Numbered from the stretch's first letter, positions 33,942 to 41,910 are shown. The stretch is DNA of 64,000 nucleotides from Anaerolineae bacterium (GCA_023151115.1 JAKLJP010000026.1:36589-100588), one strand, 5' to 3'. Numbers and translations are program-made. The notes: a model not told the origin generated them from the sequence alone.

Positions 33942-36182
33942 TTAGAGGAACATTGGATTGGGATTCAACTGCTCCTCCGGCACCGGTTCAGCCAGCCAAC
34001 CCATTTGCACCGGTACATCGTAAAGCCGGCCTGGACCGAATCGCGCCCAGAAGTGCCGCAGCCCGGGCACAATAACCTTGACCACATGCAGCCCAGTATC
34101 GGGCCGGGTTTGGTCTAAGACCAGCGTTTCTAGCCCCTTGACCTGGGCCATCTGCACACAGGTGAGGACATCCGTGTAGAGGTCATCACTCCAAAGCTTG
34201 GGATAATCGCTTTGAATTTTCAAGGGCAATCTTTTATCGGGCGTGAGATAGGGTTGGTTGTCAACGGTGGCGGTAGACCACCACTCGATAGCCTCGCGTA
34301 AATCGGGACGATTTTTGGGCTTCAGGCCGGTCCAGGGAATCATCTGGTTAAGTTCGGTCAGGGCGCGTAACAGGGCAATCTTCGGGTCAAAGTGCGCGCC
34401 GAAACCAAACATAATGTCCTGTACCGGCTGATCATTTCGGCTTGAGATGGCGGCGAAGGCAGGAATGTTTAAATCACTGGTGATGTCAAGCACCCACAGC
34501 TCACGATTTAGAGTCTGATAATGGGCCAGTAGTTCTTGAAAGTAAGGCTCATCAAAACTGGTCAAGTCTACGCCGGGCCGCTTGAGGCGATTGTACCACC
34601 ACAGGGCCACGCTATCGCGCTCCACCAACTCCATAAAGCCTTGCAGAACAGCCTCGACTTTGCTGTTTCCGGCGGCGCAGCCGTTGGCATCGGCTCGCGT
34701 AAACCAGGTTCTTTCCTGGCGAGAATAACCATAGTAGCAGTAGGCGGTGGGCACATAACGAAACTTGTGACAGGTTAATGACCAGACCGGACTCCAGTCA
34801 ATCTCTCTGTCTGCGTCGAAGGGTTCCGGCACCCAATTAAACCGAGAGAACTTTTCATTCCACCAGGCCCGCTGTTCAAACTGCCGGTCACTGAAACGCA
34901 TGCAGGCGTTGGGGTGAATGGCCTCTTCCAGGTCTTTAAACTTGCGGCGGAGGCGGGCCTCATCCCCCTGAAATACACCGGCGTACCGTTCGATAGACTC
35001 GCATAGGGCGCTGACCCTGGCCTGAACTTCGCTTTTTCCTTTGCCGCCGGAACGACCGCGGATGTGTTCGTGCATAAAGTAGAGGTTCTCTTCGACAAAG
35101 GCGAAATTGTGGTCTGTCACATAAGCCGGCATTAAATCGTGCTGAGGGTCATCCATCGAAATTCGTCGCAGCACGCTGACGATGCCGGTAATGGGGCTGA
35201 GGTGGCGCTCAAGTTTCTGAAAGGTCTCCTCGGGGGAAAGCCCGCGATGCCCGCCATCGGCGGTGAAAGCTTTTTCCTGGCGTTCCAACGGGAGGGGGGT
35301 GAATTGGCCGGTGGTGAAAATGTGGGGGTCTCCACAGCTTGGGCATTGAGGCCGGCGGACCAGCAGATGATGGCGTTGTTCGAGGGTGAGGGTATTCAGC
35401 GTGACAACTTTACCGGCGAGGCTAGGGTTCTGGTCAGAGGCTATCCATTTAGCGATTTCGGTGGCGGCCAGGCTGAAGGCCGTTTGCAAGGTGGATGGCA
35501 GCGCCGCCAAGGCCGTAGAAAAAGGACTGCCAACGCCTTTCTTCTCGGCTAGATAGCCTTCGACTTTGCGGTGTCCGCGCAGGCGGTGCGCCAAACATGC
35601 CCAGCACCCGGTTTCTCCGGGCACAAAGAGGGGACCGAGCCAGACCTCTGTCCCCACCGGTTTAACCAACAGCCAGGACCGTTTCTGGCTCAGGGCTTCC
35701 TGATTAAGGGTATCCAGGCCATTTTGCAGGTAATCGTCGGTCAGGACTACCCTGCGCTCGCCCTCATCGCTCAACCGCAGTCCAAGCGATTTAAACATAG
35801 CTTTGAAAGGGGCGGCCTCAATTTGCCCCACGGTGATCACTGAAACGCTCGTTTCCTGCAAACGCTGAGCGGCAACCTGGGGAGATATATCCAGCATTTC
35901 CCAAAAGGCGGCTTGCTCGGGCGACAGCGACGGGGTCGCATCAACGACATAACCATCACGGCGCAGGCGCTCGATTACATAAAAGACTTCCGGGGCAGAT
36001 CGTTGGCCTTTGAGTTGCTCAACGATCTGTGCTTCCGTATACTGGCCATCAAGAAATTGAGCCACCTGGCTGATGGCGGCTCCGCGAAGCAGAAAGTGAT
36101 CTTTTTCGGAAAGCAAAAACACGCCTTCGTTGGGTACAATTTTCCAACGAAAAGAGTGTTTAAACCGGGGCCTGCGGCTCAT
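33942..36182 (-). CDS. Fused E1-like/YcaO cyclodehydratase of a TOMM-type RiPP pathway
   Basis: Protein of 746 residues joining two enzyme parts. Residues 1-95 look like a winged-helix peptide-binding element (FLLRGAAISQVAQFLDGQYT). About 95-310 form an E1/ThiF-like C domain with a zinc site from CWAC and CPSCG. From 340 the YcaO domain follows: SEVQARVSALCESIERYA and KVEAVLQGFMELVERDS carry the ATP/Mg residues. YcaO enzymes activate backbone amides with ATP and cyclise Cys, Ser or Thr to azolines. The chain ends NPNPMFL; azoline-forming YcaOs usually end PxPxP, so the last proline is missing. Two paralogous leader-like peptides are encoded just upstream. Confidence 0.92.
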   Translation of the reverse strand: MSRRPRFKHSFRWKIVPNEGVFLLSEKDHFLLRGAAISQVAQFLDGQYTEAQIVEQLKGQRSAPEVFYVIERLRRDGYVVDATPSLSPEQAAFWEMLDISPQVAAQRLQETSVSVITVGQIEAAPFKAMFKSLGLRLSDEGERRVVLTDDYLQNGLDTLNQEALSQKRSWLLVKPVGTEVWLGPLFVPGETGCWACLAHRLRGHRKVEGYLAEKKGVGSPFSTALAALPSTLQTAFSLAATEIAKWIASDQNPSLAGKVVTLNTLTLEQRHHLLVRRPQCPSCGDPHIFTTGQFTPLPLERQEKAFTADGGHRGLSPEETFQKLERHLSPITGIVSVLRRISMDDPQHDLMPAYVTDHNFAFVEENLYFMHEHIRGRSGGKGKSEVQARVSALCESIERYAGVFQGDEARLRRKFKDLEEAIHPNACMRFSDRQFEQRAWWNEKFSRFNWVPEPFDADREIDWSPVWSLTCHKFRYVPTAYCYYGYSRQERTWFTRADANGCAAGNSKVEAVLQGFMELVERDSVALWWYNRLKRPGVDLTSFDEPYFQELLAHYQTLNRELWVLDITSDLNIPAFAAISSRNDQPVQDIMFGFGAHFDPKIALLRALTELNQMIPWTGLKPKNRPDLREAIEWWSTATVDNQPYLTPDKRLPLKIQSDYPKLWSDDLYTDVLTCVQMAQVKGLETLVLDQTRPDTGLHVVKVIVPGLRHFWARFGPGRLYDVPVQMGWLAEPVPEEQLNPNPMFL

Positions 36183-36230
36183 AGTTTTCCTATTTCTCGA
36201 ACAGCAGCTTGTGAGTGTAACACCATTGAT

Positions 36231-36294
36231 TGATAACCAAGCCCTAAGCCCAACTATGAGCCTGAAGGATTCTGGGGTCTAAGCTTGGTTATCA
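36231..36294. terminator. Hairpin between the precursor gene and the YcaO gene
   Basis: Perfect 12-bp arms TGATAACCAAGC (36231-36242) and GCTTGGTTATCA (36283-36294) with a 40-nt loop, starting 3 bp past the stop codon of the second precursor gene. There is no T-run. It is placed to stabilise the precursor mRNA or to let only part of the transcripts continue into YcaO. Confidence 0.55.
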
Positions 36295-36296
36295 GT

Positions 36297-36590
36297 TCAG
36301 GGTAGGCTATCTTCTTCCCGTCTGCCGTGCGTAAAGGGAATACCGCTTCTGGGAACGATCTTCTTCTTTCCAGACAAAAGGTCTTGAAGTTCTTCTTTGG
36401 TATAGCCTGGGTTGTCATTAATAAAAAGAATTTTGGTAAATTTGAAATCGGGGTATTGGTCTTCGGGAAATCGCTTTCTGACTGCGGCGACCGGGTCTTT
36501 CTCGAGCTGGTCCTGGAAATCTGCCTCTAACCAGGAGGTAGCGACAATTCTGGCCCATTGTTCTGCTGCTAAGTATTTTTCTTCTGCCAT
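36297..36590 (-). CDS. Putative RiPP precursor peptide B with NHLP-like leader
   Basis: Peptide of 97 residues. The segment WARIVATSWLEADFQDQLEK followed by DPVAAVRKRF matches the nitrile hydratase alpha-like leader pattern (W..IVA.aW.D..F...L..DP..A). It aligns with precursor A along the whole leader, up to a GK pair after LQDLLS or INDIRD. After GK the peptides are unrelated; here the tail is KKIVPRSGIPFTHGRR and then EEDSLP, with two Ser and one Thr but no Cys. That leader/core pattern is the hallmark of RiPP precursors. GAGG lies about 11 nt before the ATG. It lies between precursor A and YcaO on the same strand. Confidence 0.72.
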   Translation of the reverse strand: MAEEKYLAAEQWARIVATSWLEADFQDQLEKDPVAAVRKRFPEDQYPDFKFTKILFINDNPGYTKEELQDLLSGKKKIVPRSGIPFTHGRREEDSLP

Positions 36591-36639
36591 AAAACTGCCT
36601 CTTGTTAAATTTTCAGTTATCTATTGTTTGAGTTATCAA

Positions 36640-36960
36640 TTAACAACATGTCCCTACTGGAAAATACAGGGCCTCTACCTTACCGTCTCGGATATCGTTG
36701 ATCAACTCGGCTGTATAATCATCAAGAGGTGAAGGGGGGTCATCAACTTGAAAAATCCTCTTGGCACAAGTAGCTAGATCGGCAAACTCAGGAAAATTCT
36801 CAATAGCATAATCAACGGCTCGGCGCGGATTTCGCTCGAGCCGATGGCGGAAGTTGTTTCTGTCGTTGGGCCTCTCCATCTCGTCTAGCCATGCTTTAGC
36901 CACCAGCTTACTCCAATGAATATCGGTTAGGTGTTCTCCCGAATACTTAAAATTAAACAT
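36640..36960 (-). CDS. Putative RiPP precursor peptide A with NHLP-like leader and Thr-Cys-Cys end
   Basis: Peptide of 106 residues. The leader WSKLVAKAWLDEM, a short insertion, then FRHRLERNPRRAVDYAI aligns with precursor B. After the shared GK the C-terminus is VEALYFPVGTCC, ending in Thr-Cys-Cys, ideal substrates for YcaO cyclodehydration to adjacent azolines. GAGGAG lies 8 nt before the ATG at 36960. It is the first gene after the long leader that follows a predicted promoter at 37258-37285. The core boundary is my inference from where the two paralogs stop matching. Confidence 0.75.
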   Translation of the reverse strand: MFNFKYSGEHLTDIHWSKLVAKAWLDEMERPNDRNNFRHRLERNPRRAVDYAIENFPEFADLATCAKRIFQVDDPPSPLDDYTAELINDIRDGKVEALYFPVGTCC

Positions 36961-37250
36961 AATTTTATCTCCTCGTTTGCTATGGATGCCAACCTACATA
37001 CCTTAATTTCGAGGGTGCTAAGCTTCACCCTACCTGCTGTTGAACGACTTGCGCAGTTTGTCTTTGGCAATTACCCCCTTGCGTCGTTAGATTTTTTCTG
37101 ACCAAATCAAAGGTCATTAATCCAACAATTGGCGAAAATCGGCCATCACAAACGTAACTTTAATAACTTTTCAAGCGTAATGGAACGGTCAGGTGAGGAA
37201 TGGTAGGGAAATAACAAGCGGCAAATATTTCTAGAGAGATAACCCCTATC
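36961..37250 (-). promoter_or_regulatory. Long 5' leader of the RiPP transcript
   Basis: About 290 nt between the predicted transcription start and the first precursor gene, with no gene visible. It holds a small perfect hairpin GGGTG-CTAAGCTT-CACCC (37013-37030) and a GGATGCCAACCTAC word shared with the 3.9-kb repeat. No known riboswitch consensus is recognised. Confidence 0.4.
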
Positions 37251-37257
37251 CAGATCT

Positions 37258-37285
37258 ATTATAACACACTTAACATGAGCCGCAA
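37258..37285 (-). promoter_or_regulatory. Predicted promoter for the RiPP precursor/YcaO operon
   Basis: Read on the minus strand: TTGCGG (37280-37285), 16-bp spacer, TATAAT (37258-37263). It lies just past the end of the SARP regulator gene, so the cluster could be read both from here and through from the regulator. Confidence 0.5.
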
Positions 37286-37299
37286 TTTTTCCTCTGATT

Positions 37300-40200
37300 T
37301 TACTCTTTTCCTTCTCTCAATATTTTCTTTACCATCATTTCCAGGGTACGGGTTCGGTCTCTGGTTTGCTTCGTTTGACCCGCTTCCTTCGGAAGTTGTG
37401 GCTCCAGTTCAGCCAGTAATCGCGCCGCCCGATCCTGATTCTCCCGGCTGCTGGCCGGATGGCTCAAGGTCAAAGCCAAAATTTCCAGGGCTTGTTCAGT
37501 CTGGCCCCCTTTAATCAACAGCGCAGCCCACCCCACCAAAGCATCCATGACCAGGGGGATGGCGTGGATGTTGAGCGCCAGTTTTAGCGCCTCCTTCAGA
37601 TAGGTTCTGGCTGTCAGCGAATCGCCCAGCTTGCCGGCCACAGCGCCGAGCTTGGTCTGGGCAGAGATTACCCCCCACTGGTTGCCAATCTCCTTAAATA
37701 TAGCCAGACTTTCTTCGTACAACTGCCTGGCCCCCTGGTCCTCGCCCATCATTTGAACCACATCGCCCAAATAGCCGAGGCACAAGGCAATGCCCCGCCG
37801 GTCCCCGATTTCCTGGCAAACGGCCAGGCTCTCTTCAAAATACGCCTTGGCCGCCGGATATTCGCCCAGGGTATAGGCCACCTGCCCCAGATAGATAAAA
37901 GAAAAAGTCGCCCCCCGGCGGTCGCCCAGCTTTTGTTTCAACCCCAAACTCTCCTGGCACAAACGCTGCGCTTCGGGATAGTCGCCTTGCAGATAGGCTA
38001 CCTGGCCCAGAATATTCAGGGCGACGGTCAGGCCAAACGTATCGCCTGTTTCTCGGCAAACGAGCAGGCTTTCTTGCAGATATTTCTGGGCCGGTTCATA
38101 TTGGCCCAGATGCCGGTACACCGCTCCCAGGTAGTTGAGGGAAAAAATTGTCTCACCCAGCGCTGTCGAACCAGCCTGGCGTAACAAGTCCAAACCTTGC
38201 AGCAGTAGTGTCTCAGCCGGTTCGTGCTGTCCAAGTTGAAAGGTAAACCATCCCTGCCGGGCCAGCAGCTTACCCCAGACAATCTGAGATTGGAGATTGG
38301 AGATTGGAGATTTTGAAATTCTCGTTTCTTGGTGCTCCCCTGCCCCCCCGCTCTCCCGCTCCTCTGCTCCTCTGCTCCCCTGCTCCCCTGCCAGACTTGC
38401 CGCCAGCCCAAACATCTCCGCCCCTTCCTGGAACCAACTGCGCATATCGTAAAAATGGAAAAGGCTTTCCAAAGCTTGATCGAGAGAATTAATCTGACCG
38501 CGCTCGACGGCCCAGCGCCAACCGGCCCGAATATTCTCGATTTCGAGGCCAATTTCGGCCAGGCTCTCTCGCTGCTGCCCGCCTTTTAGCCGGCCTTCTC
38601 GATCATGAAGAAAGGCGGCGTAGTAGTTGCTGTGTAAATCTTGTATTTTTTCTTTTTCTTGAGGCGTTTCGGCCAGTTTTTCGGCGGCGTACTGCCATAA
38701 AAGCAGATGGCGGGTATAGCGCCCGGTTTCGGTGCGGCGCAGCAGCGACTTGTCTACCAGGGCCAGCAGCAGCGGCAAGGAAGCGCCAATGACCTGCCTG
38801 GCCGCCTCCTGTTGAAATCCCCCTGTAAAAACGGCCAATTGCCGGAACACGCGCCTTTCTTCGGCGGAAAGGAGTCGCCAGGAATAGTCAAAGACAGCCC
38901 GTAAGCTGCGCTGCCGTTCTGGCACGTTGCGCAAAGAAGTGGTCAGAAAATCCAAGTTTTGCTCGATTTCCTGGGCAATCTCCTGGCATGAAAGCAGCCT
39001 TAACCAGGCCGCGGCCAGCTCAAGTGCCAGGGGGGTGCCTTCGGTCAAGCGGCAGACATGGGCCACGCACAGTTTTTCCGCTTCCGACAGGGCAAAGCCC
39101 GGATTGACGGTTTGAGCGCGCTGTACAAATAACTGTACGGCGCTGTACTCTTCCAGAGCCAGGCGGCCCTTGATCCTGCCGGTGCGAGGGTGAAAATCAG
39201 CTTCAGGCACTTTCAGCCCTTGAATGGGCAGCAAATACTCCTCCTGCAAATTTAAACGTTCGCGGGAGACGACCAGAATTTTTACCTGGGGCGCCTGTTT
39301 TAGAATGTCAGCGATCAGCTCAGCCCCGGCCAGGAGATGTTCAAAATTATCCAATACCAACAGCAGGCGCTTTTCGCGCAGAAAGTTGAGGAGCTGGTTG
39401 GTGGGATTAGCGCCGCTGTAAAAAGTGAAGTTCAGGGCATCGGCCAGGGTGGAAACCAGGAACTCGGCTGAACTCAAGGCATCCAGCGGAATAAAATAGA
39501 CACCATCGGCAAAGGATGGGGTCTCTCTTGCCCCGGCCTTAGGGGATGGCCTTGTCGCTTGCCAGGCCGCCTGAATGGCCAACCGAGTTTTACCCACGCC
39601 GCCGGGGCCGACCAGGGTTAACAAGTGGCAGGCTGGGTCACGGAGGTGGGCGGCAATTTGGGCCAGTTCTTCCTCGCGGCCAATAAAAGACGTGGCTGGC
39701 GTAGGTACTTGGTGCAAAGAGACGGGGGCGGAAGAGGCCAGGGGGTCGGCGGGGGGGCGGAGGGGCAGGGGGGCAGGGGAGAAATTTTCACCCCTGCTCT
39801 CTCCGCCCTTCGGCGCACCCGAAGGGGTGTACTCCCCTCCCCCCCTGCTTAATTCTCCTGAGCGAATCTGCTCATACAAAGCCACCGTTTCCGCCCCAGG
39901 TTCTACCGCCAACTCTTCGGCCAGAGCGCGGCGGCAGATTTCAAATTGGGCCAGGGCTGCCGTGCGTTCGCCCTGCTGCGCCAGGAGAGTCATCAGGTAG
40001 CGGTGCGCCCGCTCACGCCAGGGTTCGACTTCCAGCCAGCGCCGGGCATGAAGTAGCGCTTCGTCAGCCTCGCCCTGGCGGGCATGATAGGCTATCAACC
40101 GTTCCAACAACTCCGTAACTTGCCGCCGCCAGCTTTCCTGTTCCCGCACCAGCCAGGCTTCAAATTCGGGACAGTCGTCCAGAAAATAACCGGTCATAAA

Positions 40201-40677
40201 ATCGCCCCGGTAAAGAGCGACCGCCTGGGCCAATTTTTCAGGGTGAATCCCTTCGGCCAAATGATAGGGGAACCGGTCAGTTATGGTTTTTATGGGTTCA
40301 GAGGAAGACTTGGCTTTAGAAGAAGAGGGGAGCTGAGTTTTTTCAATACCACTTCTGACTAATTCAGCAAGGGCCAGTGTATCCACCCAGTAGGAGTCGG
40401 GCGGTGAAAATTGAACGGTATAGTAATCGGTCTGAAAACAGCCGGGTAGGTGAGCCGAAAGCTGGCTCAACTCGCGGCTGAGATTACGCCGGCCCCGCGC
40501 CTCTTCTTTATCACCCCAAAACAGGCCGGCCAAATGGCTGCGGGAAACAGGCTGGTCGTGCCGGGCCAGGTAACCCAGCAGGGCCAGCGCCTTGCGCGAC
40601 TCGAAATCACGCAGCAACTGCCCCTCTTTCTCAACTTGGACCATCCCCAACAGGCGAATCCGGTAGATAATTTCCAA
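37300..40677 (-). CDS. SARP/AfsR-type transcriptional activator (wHTH-BTAD-NB-ARC-TPR)
   Basis: Regulator of 1125 residues. N-terminal OmpR-like winged helix (10-95; LRDFESRKALALLGYLARHD, FWGDKEEARGRRNLSRELSQL), bacterial transcriptional activation domain (about 160-265; ARRWLEVEPWRERAHRYLM), NB-ARC ATPase (from about 330; TLVGPGGVGKTRLAIQA, LLLVLDNFEHLL), then TPRs (about 790-1090; CRETGDTFGLTVALNILG and similar). AfsR-like proteins activate secondary-metabolite genes by binding direct repeats just upstream of the -10 box. Exactly such repeats lie 52 bp upstream of its own start, facing the divergent operon. Two in-frame repeat insertions (near 39745-39850 and 38281-38400) look foreign to the family. 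Confidence 0.9.
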   Translation of the reverse strand: MEIIYRIRLLGMVQVEKEGQLLRDFESRKALALLGYLARHDQPVSRSHLAGLFWGDKEEARGRRNLSRELSQLSAHLPGCFQTDYYTVQFSPPDSYWVDTLALAELVRSGIEKTQLPSSSKAKSSSEPIKTITDRFPYHLAEGIHPEKLAQAVALYRGDFMTGYFLDDCPEFEAWLVREQESWRRQVTELLERLIAYHARQGEADEALLHARRWLEVEPWRERAHRYLMTLLAQQGERTAALAQFEICRRALAEELAVEPGAETVALYEQIRSGELSRGGGEYTPSGAPKGGESRGENFSPAPLPLRPPADPLASSAPVSLHQVPTPATSFIGREEELAQIAAHLRDPACHLLTLVGPGGVGKTRLAIQAAWQATRPSPKAGARETPSFADGVYFIPLDALSSAEFLVSTLADALNFTFYSGANPTNQLLNFLREKRLLLVLDNFEHLLAGAELIADILKQAPQVKILVVSRERLNLQEEYLLPIQGLKVPEADFHPRTGRIKGRLALEEYSAVQLFVQRAQTVNPGFALSEAEKLCVAHVCRLTEGTPLALELAAAWLRLLSCQEIAQEIEQNLDFLTTSLRNVPERQRSLRAVFDYSWRLLSAEERRVFRQLAVFTGGFQQEAARQVIGASLPLLLALVDKSLLRRTETGRYTRHLLLWQYAAEKLAETPQEKEKIQDLHSNYYAAFLHDREGRLKGGQQRESLAEIGLEIENIRAGWRWAVERGQINSLDQALESLFHFYDMRSWFQEGAEMFGLAASLAGEQGSRGAEERESGGAGEHQETRISKSPISNLQSQIVWGKLLARQGWFTFQLGQHEPAETLLLQGLDLLRQAGSTALGETIFSLNYLGAVYRHLGQYEPAQKYLQESLLVCRETGDTFGLTVALNILGQVAYLQGDYPEAQRLCQESLGLKQKLGDRRGATFSFIYLGQVAYTLGEYPAAKAYFEESLAVCQEIGDRRGIALCLGYLGDVVQMMGEDQGARQLYEESLAIFKEIGNQWGVISAQTKLGAVAGKLGDSLTARTYLKEALKLALNIHAIPLVMDALVGWAALLIKGGQTEQALEILALTLSHPASSRENQDRAARLLAELEPQLPKEAGQTKQTRDRTRTLEMMVKKILREGKE
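38281..38400. repeat. Short-word repeat block inside the SARP reading frame
   Basis: Tandem GAGATTGG (three copies) followed by a run of GCTCCTCT/GCTCCCCT words. It is translated on the minus strand as a segment containing AGEQGSRGAEE and SKSPISNLQSQI, the former identical to the one in the CoxL-like subunit. Confidence 0.7.
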
Positions 40678-40728
40678 CTTTCCCTTGTCTTCCCCAAACA
40701 GTACCTTTGTCTCAGCCGCCGTTAGCTT

Positions 40729-40784
40729 CCGAACAGTTTCCGAACAGTTTTTGAAGCAGTTTCCTAACAGGGATGGTTTATATT
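40729..40784 (+). promoter_or_regulatory. SARP-type promoter: four direct repeats plus -10 box
   Basis: Units start at 40729 (CCGAACAGTTT), 40740 (CCGAACAGTTT), 40751 (TTGAAGCAGTTT) and 40763 (CCTAACAG), so spacing is 11, 11 and 12 bp. After the last unit comes an 8-bp spacer and TATATT (40779-40784), with no -35 box. This is the layout known for Streptomyces SARP promoters. It reads toward the ParB-like operon at 40880 and lies in the divergent region with the SARP gene. Confidence 0.75.
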
Positions 40785-40820
40785 TTATTCCAGAAGCTTA
40801 AATTAACAAGCTCTGGACGG

Positions 40821-40865
40821 AGATTGGAGATTAAACCCAATTTCCAATCTCCAATCTCTGTTTTT
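40821..40865 (+). terminator. Possible attenuator in the ParB-like operon leader
   Basis: AGATTGGAGATT (40821-40832) pairs perfectly with AATCTCCAATCT (40846-40857), followed after CTG by TTTTT (40861-40865). It lies between the SARP-type -10 box and the first start codon, so it could cause early termination. The arms are built from the GGAGATT word found elsewhere in the window. Confidence 0.6.
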
Positions 40866-40879
40866 CAGGGAGAGCAGCC

Positions 40880-41383
40880 ATGACTGTTCAAAACGCAAAT
40901 CTGACCATAAAACAAACCGTAACAGTCTCAAATTGGCTGTCGTTGAGCCAGAAAATAGCGGCTGGCGCAGCCAAAATATGGTCAGCACTCATTGGTCGCT
41001 CCGGCCATTTGCTCGATCTGGCGGCGGTTCAGGCAGACTGCACCCTGGTGGATTACGCTTATATCGGCTGCCAAACTGTACCATTGCGCCAGATTCGCGG
41101 CAGCGCCAGCACGGGTCGCTGCCACGATTTTGATGCTAACTTTCGCCCACTGCACGACCATACCGGGAGCCGCTGGGCCGGCATCGAAACAGCGCGCCGG
41201 CAGGGGTCAAAGTTACCCCCGGTCAGTCTGATTCAGGTGGGCGACATCTACTTTGTTGAGGATGGACATCATCGCATTTCGGTGGCCAAAGCCCACGGCG
41301 AGAAAACGATCGAAGCCGAAGTGACTGTTTGGCGGGTGACCGGGCGCTTGCCCTGGGACCTGCCATCTGTGGCCGTTATCTAG
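40880..41383 (+). CDS. ParB/Srx-like domain protein, paralog 1
   Basis: Cytoplasmic protein of 167 residues and unknown function. The C-terminal half holds the ParB-like core: LPPVSLIQVGDIYFVEDGHH then RISVAKAHGEKTIEAEVTVW, where D-GHHRISVA corresponds to the nucleotide-binding loop of ParB N-terminal domains (DGHHR). Upstream, VPLRQIRGSASTGRCHDFDA and FRPLHDHTGSRW are shared with the next gene. No HTH or partner ParA is present, so chromosome partitioning is unlikely. GGGAGAG lies upstream of the ATG. It is the first gene after the SARP-type promoter. Confidence 0.75.
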   Translation: MTVQNANLTIKQTVTVSNWLSLSQKIAAGAAKIWSALIGRSGHLLDLAAVQADCTLVDYAYIGCQTVPLRQIRGSASTGRCHDFDANFRPLHDHTGSRWAGIETARRQGSKLPPVSLIQVGDIYFVEDGHHRISVAKAHGEKTIEAEVTVWRVTGRLPWDLPSVAVI

Positions 41384-41418
41384 CGCACCCATCACTAATT
41401 CTCCGGAGGTAAGAAATC

Positions 41419-41910
41419 ATGTTGCATATAGCTCAAGGCAAGTTGGTCAGACTCAACAGTGGCTCTCAAGATGCCGAAATTCGGGCCTGGCAAGCGGCGT
41501 CGCAACTTTACCAGCGCGCCTCTCTCCAGGGTTGGTTCGGCCAAATCTGGTCTGCTCTGACCCGACAGCCGCGCCGCCTGCTTAATCTGGCCGAGACTAA
41601 AACCAACGGCCCGGCAGGCAATTGCTACTCTCTGGGGGTGCAAACAGTGCCTATCCGCCAGATTCACGGCAGCCAGGGCCGCTGCGCCGACTTTGATCGC
41701 AACTTTTGTCCTTTGCAAGCTCACACCCGGAGCCGCTGGCTGCGCGTCGCCGCGGCCCGGCGACTGGGTGTAGCCCTGCCGCTGGTGGAACTGGTTCAAG
41801 TCGGCGATATTTATTTTGTGCGGGATGGGCATCACCGTATTTCGGTGGCGCGGGCGCTGGGCCAAACTGAAATCGAGGCCGAGGTTAGGGTGTGGCAGGG
41901 AGTTAATTGA
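41419..41910 (+). CDS. ParB/Srx-like domain protein, paralog 2
   Basis: Protein of 163 residues, clearly a duplicate of the preceding one: QTVPIRQIHGSQGRCADFDR, SRWLRVAAARRLGVALPLV, LVQVGDIYFVRDGHHRISVA and ALGQTEIEAEVRVW all align. The N-terminal 50 residues differ more (LHIAQGKLVRLNSGSQDAEI). GGAGG precedes the ATG by about 9 nt. It lies 35 bp after paralog 1 and is co-transcribed with it. The conserved basic loop suggests nucleotide or nucleic-acid binding; no catalytic function is established. Confidence 0.75.
   Translation: MLHIAQGKLVRLNSGSQDAEIRAWQAASQLYQRASLQGWFGQIWSALTRQPRRLLNLAETKTNGPAGNCYSLGVQTVPIRQIHGSQGRCADFDRNFCPLQAHTRSRWLRVAAARRLGVALPLVELVQVGDIYFVRDGHHRISVARALGQTEIEAEVRVWQGVN

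Noticed and set aside
36961..37299. A third precursor peptide in the leader region
   Set aside because: No minus-strand frame with a start, ribosome binding site and W..(L/I)VA leader pattern was found there.
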